Below, in pieces: positions 7,623-17,200 of a DNA stretch of 64,000 nt (the stretch's first letter is position 1; every line of letters begins with the position of its first letter). The stretch is from an uncultured Eubacteriales bacterium (GTDB lineage: Bacteria > Bacillota > Clostridia > Oscillospirales > CAG-272). The stretch lies in assembly GCA_934481515.1 (NCBI GenBank), contig CAKSPO010000004.1, positions 1-64,000 of the forward strand. The letters are read 5' to 3'. The translations under genes and the position numbers were made by a program. The notes beneath the pieces are model-generated. The model searched no databases and was not told the DNA's origin. It saw only the letters and a program-made list of their open reading frames with translations.

Positions 7623-8912
7623 ATGGAAAGAACCTACATTACTTCCGTTACTCCCGGCGCAACCTACCGGATCAGCGGATTTGTGGAAAATCTGCGCAAC
7701 AAACGTACCATGGCGTTTCTGGTCATCCGGGACATCACCGGAAAGCTCCAGGTGACGCTGGAGAAGGAAAAGTATCCGGAGCTTGCGGCTCTGGTCGATC
7801 AGCTGACCATTCAGTCTGTTGTGACGGTGGAAGGGGAAGTGGTTGCCAATGAGTACGTCAAGATGGGCGGAATGGAGATGCTGCCGCAGAAGCTGGTCAT
7901 CGAATCCATTGCGGACGCGCTCCCGATCAAGGAGGACTCCGAGATTGATTCCCGGATGGATTTCCGGTGGATTGACTTGCGGAGAGAGCAGAATCAGCTC
8001 ATGCTGAAGATGCAGACACTCCTGACCGCTTCCATGCGGGAATTTCTCCTTGCGCGGAATTTTACGGAAATTCATACGCCGAAGCTGATTGCCGCCGCAA
8101 GCGAGTCCGGCTCCGAGGTGTTTGAGGTCAAATATTTTGACACCAAGGCATATCTGGCGCAGTCGCCGCAGTTCTACAAGCAGATGGCTATGGCATCCGG
8201 TCTGGATCGGATTTTTGAAACGGGTCCTGTATTCCGTGCGGAAAAGTCCTACACCAACAAGCACGCAACCGAATTTACCGGCTTTGATCTGGAATTCAGC
8301 TATGTCTATTCCACCGAAGAGGTGATGCATATGGAGGAGGAACTTCTGACATATGCGTTTGAAAAGGTGGCAAAAGCGTACGGGGAGGAGATCAAGCGCC
8401 TTTACGGAAAGGAAGTGCTGATCCCAACGATACCGTTCCCGCGGATCCGGCTGAAGGATCTTTACCGGGAGCTGGAGGAGCGGTACGGGTATACCGTTGC
8501 GGAGGAAGCAAAGGGCGACCTGACCACCGATGCCGAGCATCTTTGCGCCCGGTTCTCCATGGAAAAGTACGGAAGCGAATTTTTGTTTGTGACCGATTAC
8601 GATGCCAAGGAGCGTGCTTTCTATCATATGCGTGACGAAAACGGCGTTCCCATGGGATATGATCTGATCTGGCGCGGATGTGAAATCACGACGGGTGCTG
8701 TCCGGGAGCACCGGTATGAGGTGCTCAAAAAGCAGGCGGACGAGAAGGGACTTGCGAAGGACGTGGAGTTCTATCTGCAGTTCTTCCGCTACGGATGCCC
8801 GCCGCACGGCGGATTCGGTCTCGGAATTGATCGGCTTACGATGCTCTTCCTCGGACTGTCCATCAAGGAGGCGGAGTTCCTCTTCCGCGGTCCGAACCGT
8901 CTGACGCCGTAA
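7623..8912 (+). CDS. aspS: Aspartate--tRNA ligase, archaeal-type (probably non-discriminating)
   Basis: Class II aminoacyl-tRNA synthetase of 429 residues. It has an N-terminal OB-fold anticodon-binding domain (about 15-105), then motif 1 around FTEIHTPKLI, motif 2 around FRAEKSYTNKHATEFTGFD and motif 3 GFGLGIDRLTM at 398-408. The short length and absence of the bacterial GAD insertion (bacterial AspRS is about 590 residues) place it in the archaeal-type AspRS/AsnRS group. Such enzymes in Clostridia are typically annotated as AspRS, often charging both tRNA-Asp and tRNA-Asn, with Asn made later by GatCAB. AsnRS is the main alternative and was not excluded by alignment. Confidence 0.85.
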   Translation: MERTYITSVTPGATYRISGFVENLRNKRTMAFLVIRDITGKLQVTLEKEKYPELAALVDQLTIQSVVTVEGEVVANEYVKMGGMEMLPQKLVIESIADALPIKEDSEIDSRMDFRWIDLRREQNQLMLKMQTLLTASMREFLLARNFTEIHTPKLIAAASESGSEVFEVKYFDTKAYLAQSPQFYKQMAMASGLDRIFETGPVFRAEKSYTNKHATEFTGFDLEFSYVYSTEEVMHMEEELLTYAFEKVAKAYGEEIKRLYGKEVLIPTIPFPRIRLKDLYRELEERYGYTVAEEAKGDLTTDAEHLCARFSMEKYGSEFLFVTDYDAKERAFYHMRDENGVPMGYDLIWRGCEITTGAVREHRYEVLKKQADEKGLAKDVEFYLQFFRYGCPPHGGFGLGIDRLTMLFLGLSIKEAEFLFRGPNRLTP

Positions 8913-8960
8913 TCCGGCAGAAAAAACGAGCAGAACCGACCGAAACGAAAATACAGAGAT

Positions 8961-8994
8961 CGGGGCGGGGGAAATACGGATTTCTCCTGCCCCG
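8961..8994 (+). other. Stable stem-loop between aspS and the U32 gene
   Basis: A 15-bp stem (CGGGGCGGGGGAAAT against ATTTCTCCTGCCCCG, with two G-U pairs) closes a 4-base loop. No T-run follows, so it is not a standard terminator; it could be a processing or attenuation element within the operon transcript. Confidence 0.5.
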
Positions 8995-9036
8995 TCGGAA
9001 TTTGTCCGAAGCAACAAAAAAGAACGGAAGGCAAAC

Positions 9037-10392
9037 ATGAACCAAAGACCGGAATTACTTTCCCCGGCGGGGAATTTTGAAAAAATGCAGGCGGCACTGC
9101 TTTACGGAGCGGATGCCGTATATCTTGCGGGGCAGATGTTCGGCATGCGCTCCGCGGCGGACAATTTTACGGTGGAAGAGCTTTACCGCGCTACAGAATA
9201 CGTACATCAAAGAGGGAAAAAACTATATCTGACCGTCAATACCATGCCGCATGTGGACGAATACCCGGCGCTGCGGCACTTCCTCTCGGAGATTCGCGGT
9301 GCGGGAATCGACGCTTATATCGTTGCCGACCTTGGGGTCTTTTCCACGGTGCGGGAGCTGATTCCGCAGGCGGAGATTCACGTTTCCACGCAGACCAGCG
9401 TGGTAAGCCCCGCTTCCGCACGCGCCTATGCGGCACTTGGCGCCAAGCGGATTGTGCTGGCGCGGGAGTTGACGCTCCGGGAAATCCGGGAAATCCGTGC
9501 AGAACTCCCGGAAGAGGTGGAGCTGGAGGCGTTCATTCACGGTTCCATGTGCGTATCCTACAGCGGCAGATGTCTGCTTGCCAATGCTTTCAATGGGCGT
9601 GACGGCAATCGCGGAACCTGCTCCCAGCCCTGCCGTTGGAATTATGCTTTGGTGGAGGAGAAACGGCCGGATCAGCTGTTTCCGATCGAACAGCAGGAAC
9701 ATGTCGGCACGTTTATCCTGTCCTCCAAGGATATGTGCATGATTGAACACATTCCGGAGCTGATGGAAAGCGGCATTTCCTCCTTCAAAATCGAGGGAAG
9801 AATGAAAAGCGCTTACTATACCGCCGTTGTCACCAACGCTTACCGGCTGGCAATGGATCGCTACCTCGCGAACCCTTCCGGGTATCGGTTTGATCCGGCA
9901 TGGCTGACCGAACTGGAAAGCGTTTCCCACCGGGAATACGGAACCGGATTTTATTTTGACAATCCGATGCAGAATCCGCAACTGGTCAGTACCTGCGGAT
10001 ATTTGCGGGAAAAGGCATATTTTTCCACGGCGACGGAATATGTTGCAGAGGAAGCGGACGCTATCCTTGCGGCAGGCGTTCCGATGGAAAACGAAGCGGG
10101 GACGCTGTACCGCTTCATTCAGCGCAACAAGGTTTCCGCAAACGAACGTGCGGAGCTGTTGTCTCCCGGTAAGGTCGGGCATCCCTTTCAGGTCGCGGAG
10201 CTTTATGCACCGGACGGAACTGCCCTGGAATCCACCCCGCATCCTTCCATGATCTATTGGTGCCGGGTTCCGTTTGAGGTCAAGCCCGGCGATATTCTCC
10301 GCGCCGGGGACGGCAGGGGATTGGAAGTACGCGCAAAAGACCGCCTGAAGGAACATCCGGCGGCTTCCGGAAAGGAAAGAGAGCATCTATGA
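9037..10392 (+). CDS. Peptidase U32 family protein, TrhP/YrrO-like tRNA hydroxylation enzyme
   Basis: A 451-residue member of the U32 family. It opens with ELLSPAGNFEKMQAAL and AVYLAG, the family's TIM-barrel-like start, and has a conserved Cys-rich centre: SMCVSYSGRCLLAN followed by GTCSQPCRW. Bacterial members with this Cys cluster include TrhP, which makes 5-hydroxyuridine at tRNA position 34 using prephenate, and RlhA; the four cysteines probably bind an Fe-S cluster. The older peptidase label is probably misleading. GGAAGG 6 bases before the ATG supports the start. The stop codon overlaps the uppP start in ATGA, implying translational coupling. Assignment to TrhP rather than another U32 branch is inferred. 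Confidence 0.82.
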   Translation: MNQRPELLSPAGNFEKMQAALLYGADAVYLAGQMFGMRSAADNFTVEELYRATEYVHQRGKKLYLTVNTMPHVDEYPALRHFLSEIRGAGIDAYIVADLGVFSTVRELIPQAEIHVSTQTSVVSPASARAYAALGAKRIVLARELTLREIREIRAELPEEVELEAFIHGSMCVSYSGRCLLANAFNGRDGNRGTCSQPCRWNYALVEEKRPDQLFPIEQQEHVGTFILSSKDMCMIEHIPELMESGISSFKIEGRMKSAYYTAVVTNAYRLAMDRYLANPSGYRFDPAWLTELESVSHREYGTGFYFDNPMQNPQLVSTCGYLREKAYFSTATEYVAEEADAILAAGVPMENEAGTLYRFIQRNKVSANERAELLSPGKVGHPFQVAELYAPDGTALESTPHPSMIYWCRVPFEVKPGDILRAGDGRGLEVRAKDRLKEHPAASGKEREHL

Positions 10393-11282
10393 TAATTTTG
10401 GAAATTCTGAAAGCGATCCTGTACGGAATTCTGGAGGGAATCACCGAGTGGCTGCCGATCAGCTCCACGGGGCATCTGATCCTTTTGCAGGATCTGGTAC
10501 CGTTCGCGTTTACCGAAGACAAGGCTTTTCTGGAACATTTCTGGGAGATGTTCCAGGTGGTCATTCAGCTTGGAGCGATTCTCGCGGTTGTGGTTCTGTT
10601 CTGGCATCGGCTCTGGCCGTTTTCCGCCAAAAAGAGCGCGGAAGAAAAGCGCGTTACCTGGAGACTTTGGCTCAAGGTCATTGTTGCCAGCATTCCGGCG
10701 GCGCTGGTCGGAATCGTCGCAGATAAATTCCTTGAAAAAGTCACCGGAAAGGACATTGACGGCTGGCTGTTCAATTCATTTGTGGTCGCCATTGCGTTGA
10801 TTGTTTACGGAATCGTGTTTCTTTTCATGGAACGCATCCGCAAAAAAGCGGGTGAGGGGACGCGCGTCACCGACCTGAATGATCTGCGCTTTTCCACAGC
10901 GCTCGGAATCGGACTGTTTCAGGCACTCTCCATCGTTCCGGGAACCTCGCGCTCCGGTTCCACCATTCTCGGCTCGACGCTTCTCGGTGTTGCCCGTACC
11001 CCTGCAGCGGAATTTTCCTTTTTCATGGCAATCCCCGTAATGGTCGGTGCCAGCGGAATCAAGCTTCTCAAGTTCGGAAAATGGATCGGGGAATCCGGCG
11101 CAGGCGTACCCGCCATGGCGTGGATTACCCTTGCGGTCGGATGCATCGTTTCCTTTGCGGTCTCCATGCTTGCCATCCGGTTTCTTCTGGATTTTGTCAA
11201 AAAGCACAGCTTTGCGCCGTTCGGTATCTACCGGATTGCGCTCGGTATTCTTGTGTTGATCGTGTACCTTTGCGGAAGATAA
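10389..11282 (+). CDS. uppP: Undecaprenyl-diphosphatase UppP (BacA)
   Basis: Integral membrane phosphatase that recycles undecaprenyl diphosphate to the monophosphate carrier for cell-wall synthesis and confers bacitracin tolerance. The 297-residue chain is mostly hydrophobic with about eight membrane segments. It carries both active-site signatures: EGITEWLPISSTGHL (residues 16-30) and PGTSRSGST (about 182-190). It overlaps the stop of the upstream U32 gene by ATGA. The UppS partner enzyme, which makes the same lipid, is encoded at 33.5 kb. Confidence 0.96.
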   Translation: MIILEILKAILYGILEGITEWLPISSTGHLILLQDLVPFAFTEDKAFLEHFWEMFQVVIQLGAILAVVVLFWHRLWPFSAKKSAEEKRVTWRLWLKVIVASIPAALVGIVADKFLEKVTGKDIDGWLFNSFVVAIALIVYGIVFLFMERIRKKAGEGTRVTDLNDLRFSTALGIGLFQALSIVPGTSRSGSTILGSTLLGVARTPAAEFSFFMAIPVMVGASGIKLLKFGKWIGESGAGVPAMAWITLAVGCIVSFAVSMLAIRFLLDFVKKHSFAPFGIYRIALGILVLIVYLCGR

Positions 11283-11288
11283 CGGAAT

Positions 11289-11900
11289 ATGGCAGAAAAA
11301 CAAAAACTGGTCATTCCGTATCCCGTCATTGTGGAGGGAAAATATGACCGGCTCCGGCTGGAATGCGTGATCCGGGCGCAGATTCTTTCCACCGACGGCT
11401 TCGGGGTGTTCAACCGAACCGAAAAGGATCGGCTGTTCCGCGCCCTTGCAAAAAAAACGCCGCTGATCGTCCTGACCGACAGCGACGGAGCCGGAAAGCT
11501 GATCCGGTCGCATCTGACCTCCACTCTTCCGGCGGATCGGTTGATCCATCTGTACGTTCCGCGCATTGCCGGGAAGGAGAAAAGAAAAGAAAAGCCCTCC
11601 GCAGAGGGCATTCTCGGCGTGGAGGGAATGGAGCAGGAACTGCTCCGGCGGTTATTTGCGCCCTTCGCGGAGTCGACATCATCCCCTTTGTCCGCAAGAG
11701 GAAGCATATCCAAAGCGGATCTGTATGCCGACGGGCTTACGGGACAGGAGGAAAGCCGCAGGCGGCGGGATGCTTTCGCGGAGCAATTGGGATTGCCGCC
11801 CGGCATGACGCCGAACGCACTTCTGGCGGCACTGAACGTTCTTTGCACCAAAGAGGAATATTGTGAACAGATCCGGCGACTGGACAGTGCGGCAGATTGA
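11289..11900 (+). CDS. rnmV: Ribonuclease M5 (5S rRNA maturation)
   Basis: RNase M5 cleaves the 5S rRNA precursor in Firmicutes. The 203-residue protein has an N-terminal TOPRIM domain with the catalytic VEGKYD glutamate (about residue 17) and the LTDSDGAG acidic motif. The following IAGKEKRKEKPSAEGILGVEG stretch matches the M5-specific region. It starts 6 bases after uppP and closes the operon. In many Firmicutes rnmV precedes ksgA, which is not found here; an orphan promoter and IS remnant follow instead. Confidence 0.93.
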   Translation: MAEKQKLVIPYPVIVEGKYDRLRLECVIRAQILSTDGFGVFNRTEKDRLFRALAKKTPLIVLTDSDGAGKLIRSHLTSTLPADRLIHLYVPRIAGKEKRKEKPSAEGILGVEGMEQELLRRLFAPFAESTSSPLSARGSISKADLYADGLTGQEESRRRRDAFAEQLGLPPGMTPNALLAALNVLCTKEEYCEQIRRLDSAAD

Positions 11901-11989
11901 GCGCTTCTGCTTTCCGGAAAATGATTCATTCGGTTTTCAGGATTGGGAAAAAATTTCGGCTAAAGCAGTATCATATGGATTCCCGCGTC

Positions 11990-12018
11990 TTGACATTGCC
12001 GGCGTGATGTGGTATGAT
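11990..12018 (+). promoter_or_regulatory. Orphan sigma-A promoter facing an IS remnant
   Basis: TTGACA (11990-11995) and TATGAT (12013-12018) are 17 bp apart on the plus strand. No plus-strand gene follows: the sequence ahead is the antisense of a broken transposase and then the convergent ruvB. Confidence 0.7.
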
Positions 12019-12050
12019 TGTGTTCGCTTAAAATATGCTTACGACGTATA

Positions 12051-12335
12051 TTAAAAGCCCTGGTCACTGTGGAGCTGCAGCTCTGCGGTGACCTTTTCCT
12101 TTCTTTTGGCTGCTCTGATTGCGGAAAGAACAAGATTGATATTCTGTTCCGTCCCCGTTTTGAATGCGGCAATACTGTTGTCGTAGAGGTCGCGAATGAC
12201 AGAAGGATACAGTGTGCCTTGTCCTGCTTTAATATACGAAATATCAGTTACCCACTTTTGATTGGAACGCTCTGCGTGAAAATCTCTATTGAGAAGATAG
12301 GGATATCTATGCTGATATTCACATTTCCTTTTCAT
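12051..12335 (-). pseudogene. Truncated IS3-family transposase OrfB core
   Basis: The frame carries YQHRYPYLLNRDFHAER, NQKWVTDISYI and IRDLYDNSIAAF, ending HSDQGF-stop. These are the rve/DDE integrase-core landmarks of IS3 OrfB: the first catalytic Asp lies in TDISYI and the region up to the HSDQG block is present. The third catalytic residue (Glu) and the entire C-terminus are missing, so it cannot transpose. The N-terminal boundary is where it joins orfA-derived sequence, near 12325-12335. The open frame extends to a TTG at 12371, but that part is the orfA region read in the wrong frame. Confidence 0.85.
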
Positions 12336-12366
12336 ATTGCTCAATGTAGAGATCTTCTCTTGGCAC
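12319..12366 (-). pseudogene. Remnant of IS3-family orfA (15 codons)
   Basis: A GTG codon exactly 8 bases after AGGAGG opens a frame reading V/M-PREDLYIEQYEKEM and then TGA. The sequence resembles the N-terminus of IS3-family OrfA proteins, in which a helix like this precedes the helix-turn-helix. The rest of orfA is absent. Confidence 0.6.
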
Positions 12367-12517
12367 AACAAAAACCTCCTATGGTAAAATTGTAGATGTA
12401 TATCTATTTTACCATAGAAGGCTCTTTTTTCAATTGTCCGTTTTTAACGGACTTGTGCAAAGCCGCAGGGGATTTTCTGATTCTGTTTCGCAGGCGGGCA
12501 AAGAGGCGTGTCGGTTA

Positions 12518-13603
12518 TCAGTTGTTCCTATCTTCATCTGCACCGTCAAAGAGACGGATCTGGTCGTCCGGCTTTCCGGAAGCCGGAGCGCGGTAGGGAA
12601 GCCCCAGATGCTCATACGCCAGATGTGTGACGCATCTTCCGCGGGGCGTACGGCTCAGAAATCCGATCTGCATCAGATACGGCTCATACATGTCCTCCAG
12701 CGTTACCGCTTCTTCTCCCACCGTCGCGGCAAGCGTTTCCAGACCGACAGGACCTCCGTTGTAGAATTTGATGATGGTTTCCAGCATCCGGCGGTCAATG
12801 TTGTCCAGACCCAGCCGGTCAATCTCTAACTTATTGAGCGCATAATTGGCAATTTCGGAATCGATCACACCGTTCCCGACCACCTGCGCAAAATCCCGCA
12901 CCCGCTTGAGCAACCGGTTTGCAATCCGGGGAGTTCCGCGGGAACGTCCGGCAAGCTCAAACGCGCCGTCCTCCGAAATCTCCATTCCGAGAATATCCGC
13001 ACTGCGGCGGACAATGGTTGCAAGCTCTTCGGGCGTATAGAGCTCCAGCTTCAGAATCACACCGAAACGGTCGCGCAGCGGGGTAGTCATCTGCCCGGCA
13101 CGTGTCGTTGCCCCGACCAGGGTAAAGCGCGGCAGATCAATCCGGATGCTGCGGGCGGCGGGACCTTTTCCGATGATGATATCCAGCGCATAGTCCTCCA
13201 TTGCCGGATAAAGAATCTCTTCTACCGAACGGGAGAGCCGGTGAATTTCGTCGATGAAGAGCACGTCTCCCTCATTCAGATTGGTCAGAATGGCGGCAAG
13301 ATCGCCCTGCTTTTCGATGGCGGGACCGGAGGTGATCCGGATATTGACGCCCATTTCCGCGGCGATAATGTTGGAAAGCGTGGTTTTTCCGAGACCGGGA
13401 GGACCGTAAAGCAGAACATGATCCAACGGGTCATTTCGCTTTTTTGCCGCTTCGATATAGACCTTCAGATTTTCCTTGACTTTTTCCTGACCGATGTATT
13501 CGGAAAGGTGCTTCGGGCGCAGGGAGGCTTCCACATCGGAGTCTTCCGCACTATAGCCGGTGTTCATGATCCGGTTTTCAAAATCAAATTCATTGGTATC
13601 CAT
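12518..13603 (-). CDS. ruvB: Holliday junction branch migration helicase RuvB
   Basis: AAA+ motor that drives branch migration of Holliday junctions with RuvA. The 361-residue protein has Walker A GPPGLGKTT (67-75), Walker B VLFIDEIHRL, sensor-1 LVGATTRAGQM and the C-terminal winged helix with GFLSRTPRGR. A 13-residue-longer N-terminus than many homologues is acidic. It lies 20 bp after ruvA in the same operon. The last few residues (DEDRNN) run close to the IS remnant but the gene is complete. Confidence 0.97.
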   Translation of the reverse strand: MDTNEFDFENRIMNTGYSAEDSDVEASLRPKHLSEYIGQEKVKENLKVYIEAAKKRNDPLDHVLLYGPPGLGKTTLSNIIAAEMGVNIRITSGPAIEKQGDLAAILTNLNEGDVLFIDEIHRLSRSVEEILYPAMEDYALDIIIGKGPAARSIRIDLPRFTLVGATTRAGQMTTPLRDRFGVILKLELYTPEELATIVRRSADILGMEISEDGAFELAGRSRGTPRIANRLLKRVRDFAQVVGNGVIDSEIANYALNKLEIDRLGLDNIDRRMLETIIKFYNGGPVGLETLAATVGEEAVTLEDMYEPYLMQIGFLSRTPRGRCVTHLAYEHLGLPYRAPASGKPDDQIRLFDGADEDRNN

Positions 13604-13623
13604 TGCACTACCTCACAGAACAA

Positions 13624-14253
13624 TCAGCTGCGCATCAGTTTTTTCAGAGCACAGCGGATGATTTCCTCCAGCTCCATTCCGGAAAACGCCGGGTCATTCA
13701 GTACCGCGGCGGCATCCTGACGGGAATAGCCGAGCACCAGAAGCGCGTCCGTTGCTTCCGCAAGCTTTGATTTTCCGCCGGTCGGCTTTCCGGTTTCCGC
13801 CGGAACGGAAAGTTCGGTCAGATCGTCTGCATGCTCCTTCATCAGCTTGTCCTTCAGCTCCAGAATCATTCGCGCAGCGGTTTTCGGACCGATTCCGTTG
13901 GCTTTTGAAATGGTCTTTTTGTCGTCCGTACAAACGGCAAGTGCAAATTTTTCCGGTGTCAGGTAAGAGAGTACCGACATTGCCGCCTTCGGTCCCACGC
14001 CGGAAACGGAAATCAGCATACGGAAGGTGGAAAGCTCCGTTTCGGTCGCGAAGCCGAACAGTTCGATCCCGTCCTCCCGAACCGCCAGATACGTAAAAAG
14101 CTTCACAAAGGGCGGCTCCTTGCCCCCCCGGCAGGGGGGCATTGCGTCATAGGTGGTGTCGCTGATGGTCAGCCGGTAGCCCACCCCTCCGGCATCCACC
14201 ACCGCCGTGCCGGATTCCAGCAAAGCCAGTTTTCCGCTGATATAGTAATACAT
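13624..14253 (-). CDS. ruvA: Holliday junction DNA-binding protein RuvA
   Basis: RuvA forms tetramers on four-way junctions and recruits RuvB. The 209-residue protein has an N-terminal OB fold (MYYYISGKL...GVGYRLTI), helix-hairpin-helix region around LISVSGVGPKAA and NGIGPKTAARMI, and a C-terminal helical domain with DALLVLGYSRQDA that contacts RuvB. The start lies 5 bases after the yfhO stop, with the ribosome-binding site AAAGGATC inside the end of yfhO. Confidence 0.96.
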   Translation of the reverse strand: MYYYISGKLALLESGTAVVDAGGVGYRLTISDTTYDAMPPCRGGKEPPFVKLFTYLAVREDGIELFGFATETELSTFRMLISVSGVGPKAAMSVLSYLTPEKFALAVCTDDKKTISKANGIGPKTAARMILELKDKLMKEHADDLTELSVPAETGKPTGGKSKLAEATDALLVLGYSRQDAAAVLNDPAFSGMELEEIIRCALKKLMRS

Positions 14254-14258
14254 AAACG

Positions 14259-17200
14259 TTATTGATCCTTTCTTTGATCGGAGGGAAGAGGTACCCGGAA
14301 CCGGATTTTCTCTTCCTTTTTCGGTGCATCCGCTTGATTTTCCGCCACCCTTTCCCCGGATGCCGGAAGCTCCGGAGGCGGAAGCTGTGCATCATTCTTT
14401 TCTGCGGCAACCGGTGCGGCGGTCGGAACGGTATCCGTTCGGCTTTCCGGAATTCCGACCACGGAGCGGAGAACGGGAACCTTCTTACAGAACCGTTCCG
14501 CCGGAATCAGAAGCAGGAACAGGAGAAGGAACAGTCCGGAGACAATTGCTCCGAAGGTCAGAATCGGCGGATTGTAGCTCATCCGGACGGTATGGGTCTC
14601 TCCGGCTTCGCCGTCAACACGGAAGGAGATCAGCGCACCGAGCGCTTTCTGAATTTCCACTTTTTCTCCGTCCACAAAGACGCTCCAGCCGGTATCATAG
14701 GGAATCGTTGTCAAAACCAGTTCATTTCCCTGCGATGCAGTAAAGGTACCGTCAAAGGAGTGCTCCGTATAGGACGTAATTTGGTACTGATCCTTGGCGA
14801 GACGCGCCATAGCGTCGCGGAACACGTCCATGTCCAGGTAATAGAAGCATTCCGCATCGGAGAGATAATAAAAATTGGTTCCGGTCAGCGTCATATCCAG
14901 GGTCAGCTTTTCTCCGGCTTTCTGCATTCCGAGAGAAATGATCCGCTGTGTTTCGCCGCCATTGAAGGTGCCCATCTGTGCGGTCGTACCGCTTTTGGTC
15001 AGGGAAAGCTTGACCTCCCGCGGATAGTTGGTGGGAAGATAGAAGAACAGTTCTCCGTCAACCGGCATTTCCGTACGATAGGTGAGAATGCCGGGGGAGG
15101 CGGAATTGACCTGCGTGTAGCCCTCTTCTCCGCCGGAATAATACCCCTTGCGGAGGTTTTCCGCCGAGGTTCCGGTAACCCTGACCGGAACAAACAGCCG
15201 GACCGTTTCCTCTTCGCCGAGCATTGCCGTAACGATGGCGTTCAGACGTTCAAAGGGAGAGCTGTAAAGATCCGTATATTCTTCACCGGTGGATTCCTGA
15301 ATGCGGAGCCAGTCGTTCAGCTTTTCCTTCAGGGAAGCAACAAAGCCTGCCATTGCACCGGTATCCGTTTTTTCTCCGGTTCCTTCTCTGTAGCCGAGCG
15401 GAAAGTCCGCCAGACGGTCGCTCACTCCGTAAGCAATGGAAAGCGCATAGGGGTTGTAATAGGCGGTATAACCGGTTTCCGGGTCGGTGAGGTATACCTC
15501 GTAGTAGTTTGCGTAAATCCCGTTGTCGGAAAGAATATATTTCAGTCCGAGGAGGGAATCATTGACCGGTGTTCCGCCGAGGTATTTGGACGAATGGGAT
15601 TTGGAGCAGTAGCCCATCTTCTGAAGGAACTGCACGGTTTCCCGGTTGAGAGTGGAAGTAGAGCCGGAGAGACCGCGGATGTTCAGCGCCATGTTGTCAT
15701 TGACCTTCCGGAAGAAGGTTTTCTCCATCCGGTAAAAGGAAGGATCCGATTCCTGCACCATTTCCGTAATGGGGCGTGCTTTTTTCAGAAAATCGCTGTA
15801 GTAGCTGTGCCGCGTGTAGGTCACATCCATGTCCAGTGCGTTGATGCAGAACAGTCCGTTGAGGAACAACTCCAACGCTACCACGGTCACCAGCGTGACA
15901 GAAACCACCTGACGGTTGCGCGAGAGCCGGGAAGCACCGAAAACGGCAAGGTAAACAAAAAGCAGAATCAACGTGAAGAAAATACAGGTATAGTCGTTCG
16001 GAGCTCCTTTTTCGTCGCCGGAAACCGCCTGTAAAAATACGCAGAACAGACCGATAAACCCGGCAACCGTCATCAGATGCCGTACCGGAATGCGTTCATA
16101 GTCCGCGAACGCGCGACAGGCAAGCACGCAAAGGTAGAAGCAGAGCATGAAGCTGTAACGGTAATTCAGCCAGTTCGGACGCTGGAACCCGTGCCAGATC
16201 AGGTCCGGAACGCTGAAGAAGAACCCGAAAACGAAAAACAGAATCAGGAGAACCGAAAAGACCTTCTGCCGGATCGGATATTTTTTGGAGAGAAAATAGA
16301 ACGGCAGGAAGAGCAGCGTCGGGAGTCCGCAATAGACAAACGGCAAGCCTTCCGGACGAACCGTATCATAGGAGCCGGGCAGGAGTTTGTAAAGCAGATC
16401 CTTGATGTCCATTTTCAGCGTCCACGACCAGTCCGGAGAGGAAAACGTCGTTTTTCCGAAGTTCAGGGAGTAGTAGGCGCCAAGGAGCAGAACGGCGGAA
16501 ATACCGACCGCAATTACCGAATACAGTCCCGTCCGCAAAAGCGATTTCAGAAAATGAAGCTTTTCCCCAAGCGGATTGTTTCTGCCGTTTTCGTTGTGTG
16601 CGAAGTAATAAATGAAAAAGTAGAAAAAACAGTAGATGCAGACCATGTAGCCGATATAGAAATTGGACAGAAGAGTCAACGCCAGAAAAGCGGTATACAT
16701 CCGGAATTTTCCGTACTTGATCAGCGACTCCATTCCGAGCGTAATCAGAGGAAGCCACATCACCGCGTCGATCCACATGATGTTGTTCTGCTGGACTACG
16801 GCGTACGCAGAGAGTGCGTAAAAGGACGAAAACAGAATGATCGCCAGCCTGTTCCGGTCGGCACCGGTGTTTTTGTGCATATAGTAGCCGAAGGTTCCGC
16901 CGCACAGCGCGGTTTTTACCAGAAACAGAAAGAGCAGTGCCTCCTGCATCATGTTCTGCGGGAAAAGGCAAACCAGATAGGAAAGGGGACTCGCAAGATA
17001 ATAGGCATAAATGCCGATGAATTCACCGCCCAGTGCGCGGGAAAAAGAATAGAGCAGAGAAGCGTCTCCGTGAACGGCGTTCCGCAGCGCTTCAAAGAAC
17101 CAGACATACTGACCGTTCAGATCCAACACCAGAACGGTTCCGTCGCCGATGGGGTACTGCCCTCTGGCAAAATAGATCAGCGCCATGATGACTGCCGGAA

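Larger units (their letters stand above)
12051..12452 (-). mobile_element. Decayed IS3-family insertion sequence, left end with internal deletion
   Basis: Read on minus, the element begins with a 7-bp hairpin (GTCCGTT/AACGGAC, 12436-12452) and a promoter TTGAAA-16-TAAAAT. A 12-bp inverted repeat follows (CTATGGTAAAAT, 12379-12390 against 12406-12417), then an AGGAGG site. Next come a short orfA start and, in another frame, the middle of orfB. Most of orfA, the start of orfB and everything after the second catalytic region are missing. The right end and a target duplication are not visible, so the boundaries are approximate. Confidence 0.75.

Noticed and set aside
12018..12395. Plus-strand open frame of 125 codons downstream of the orphan promoter
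   Set aside because: It is the antisense of the transposase remnant and has no ribosome-binding site or family resemblance. The promoter is real enough to report, the frame is not.
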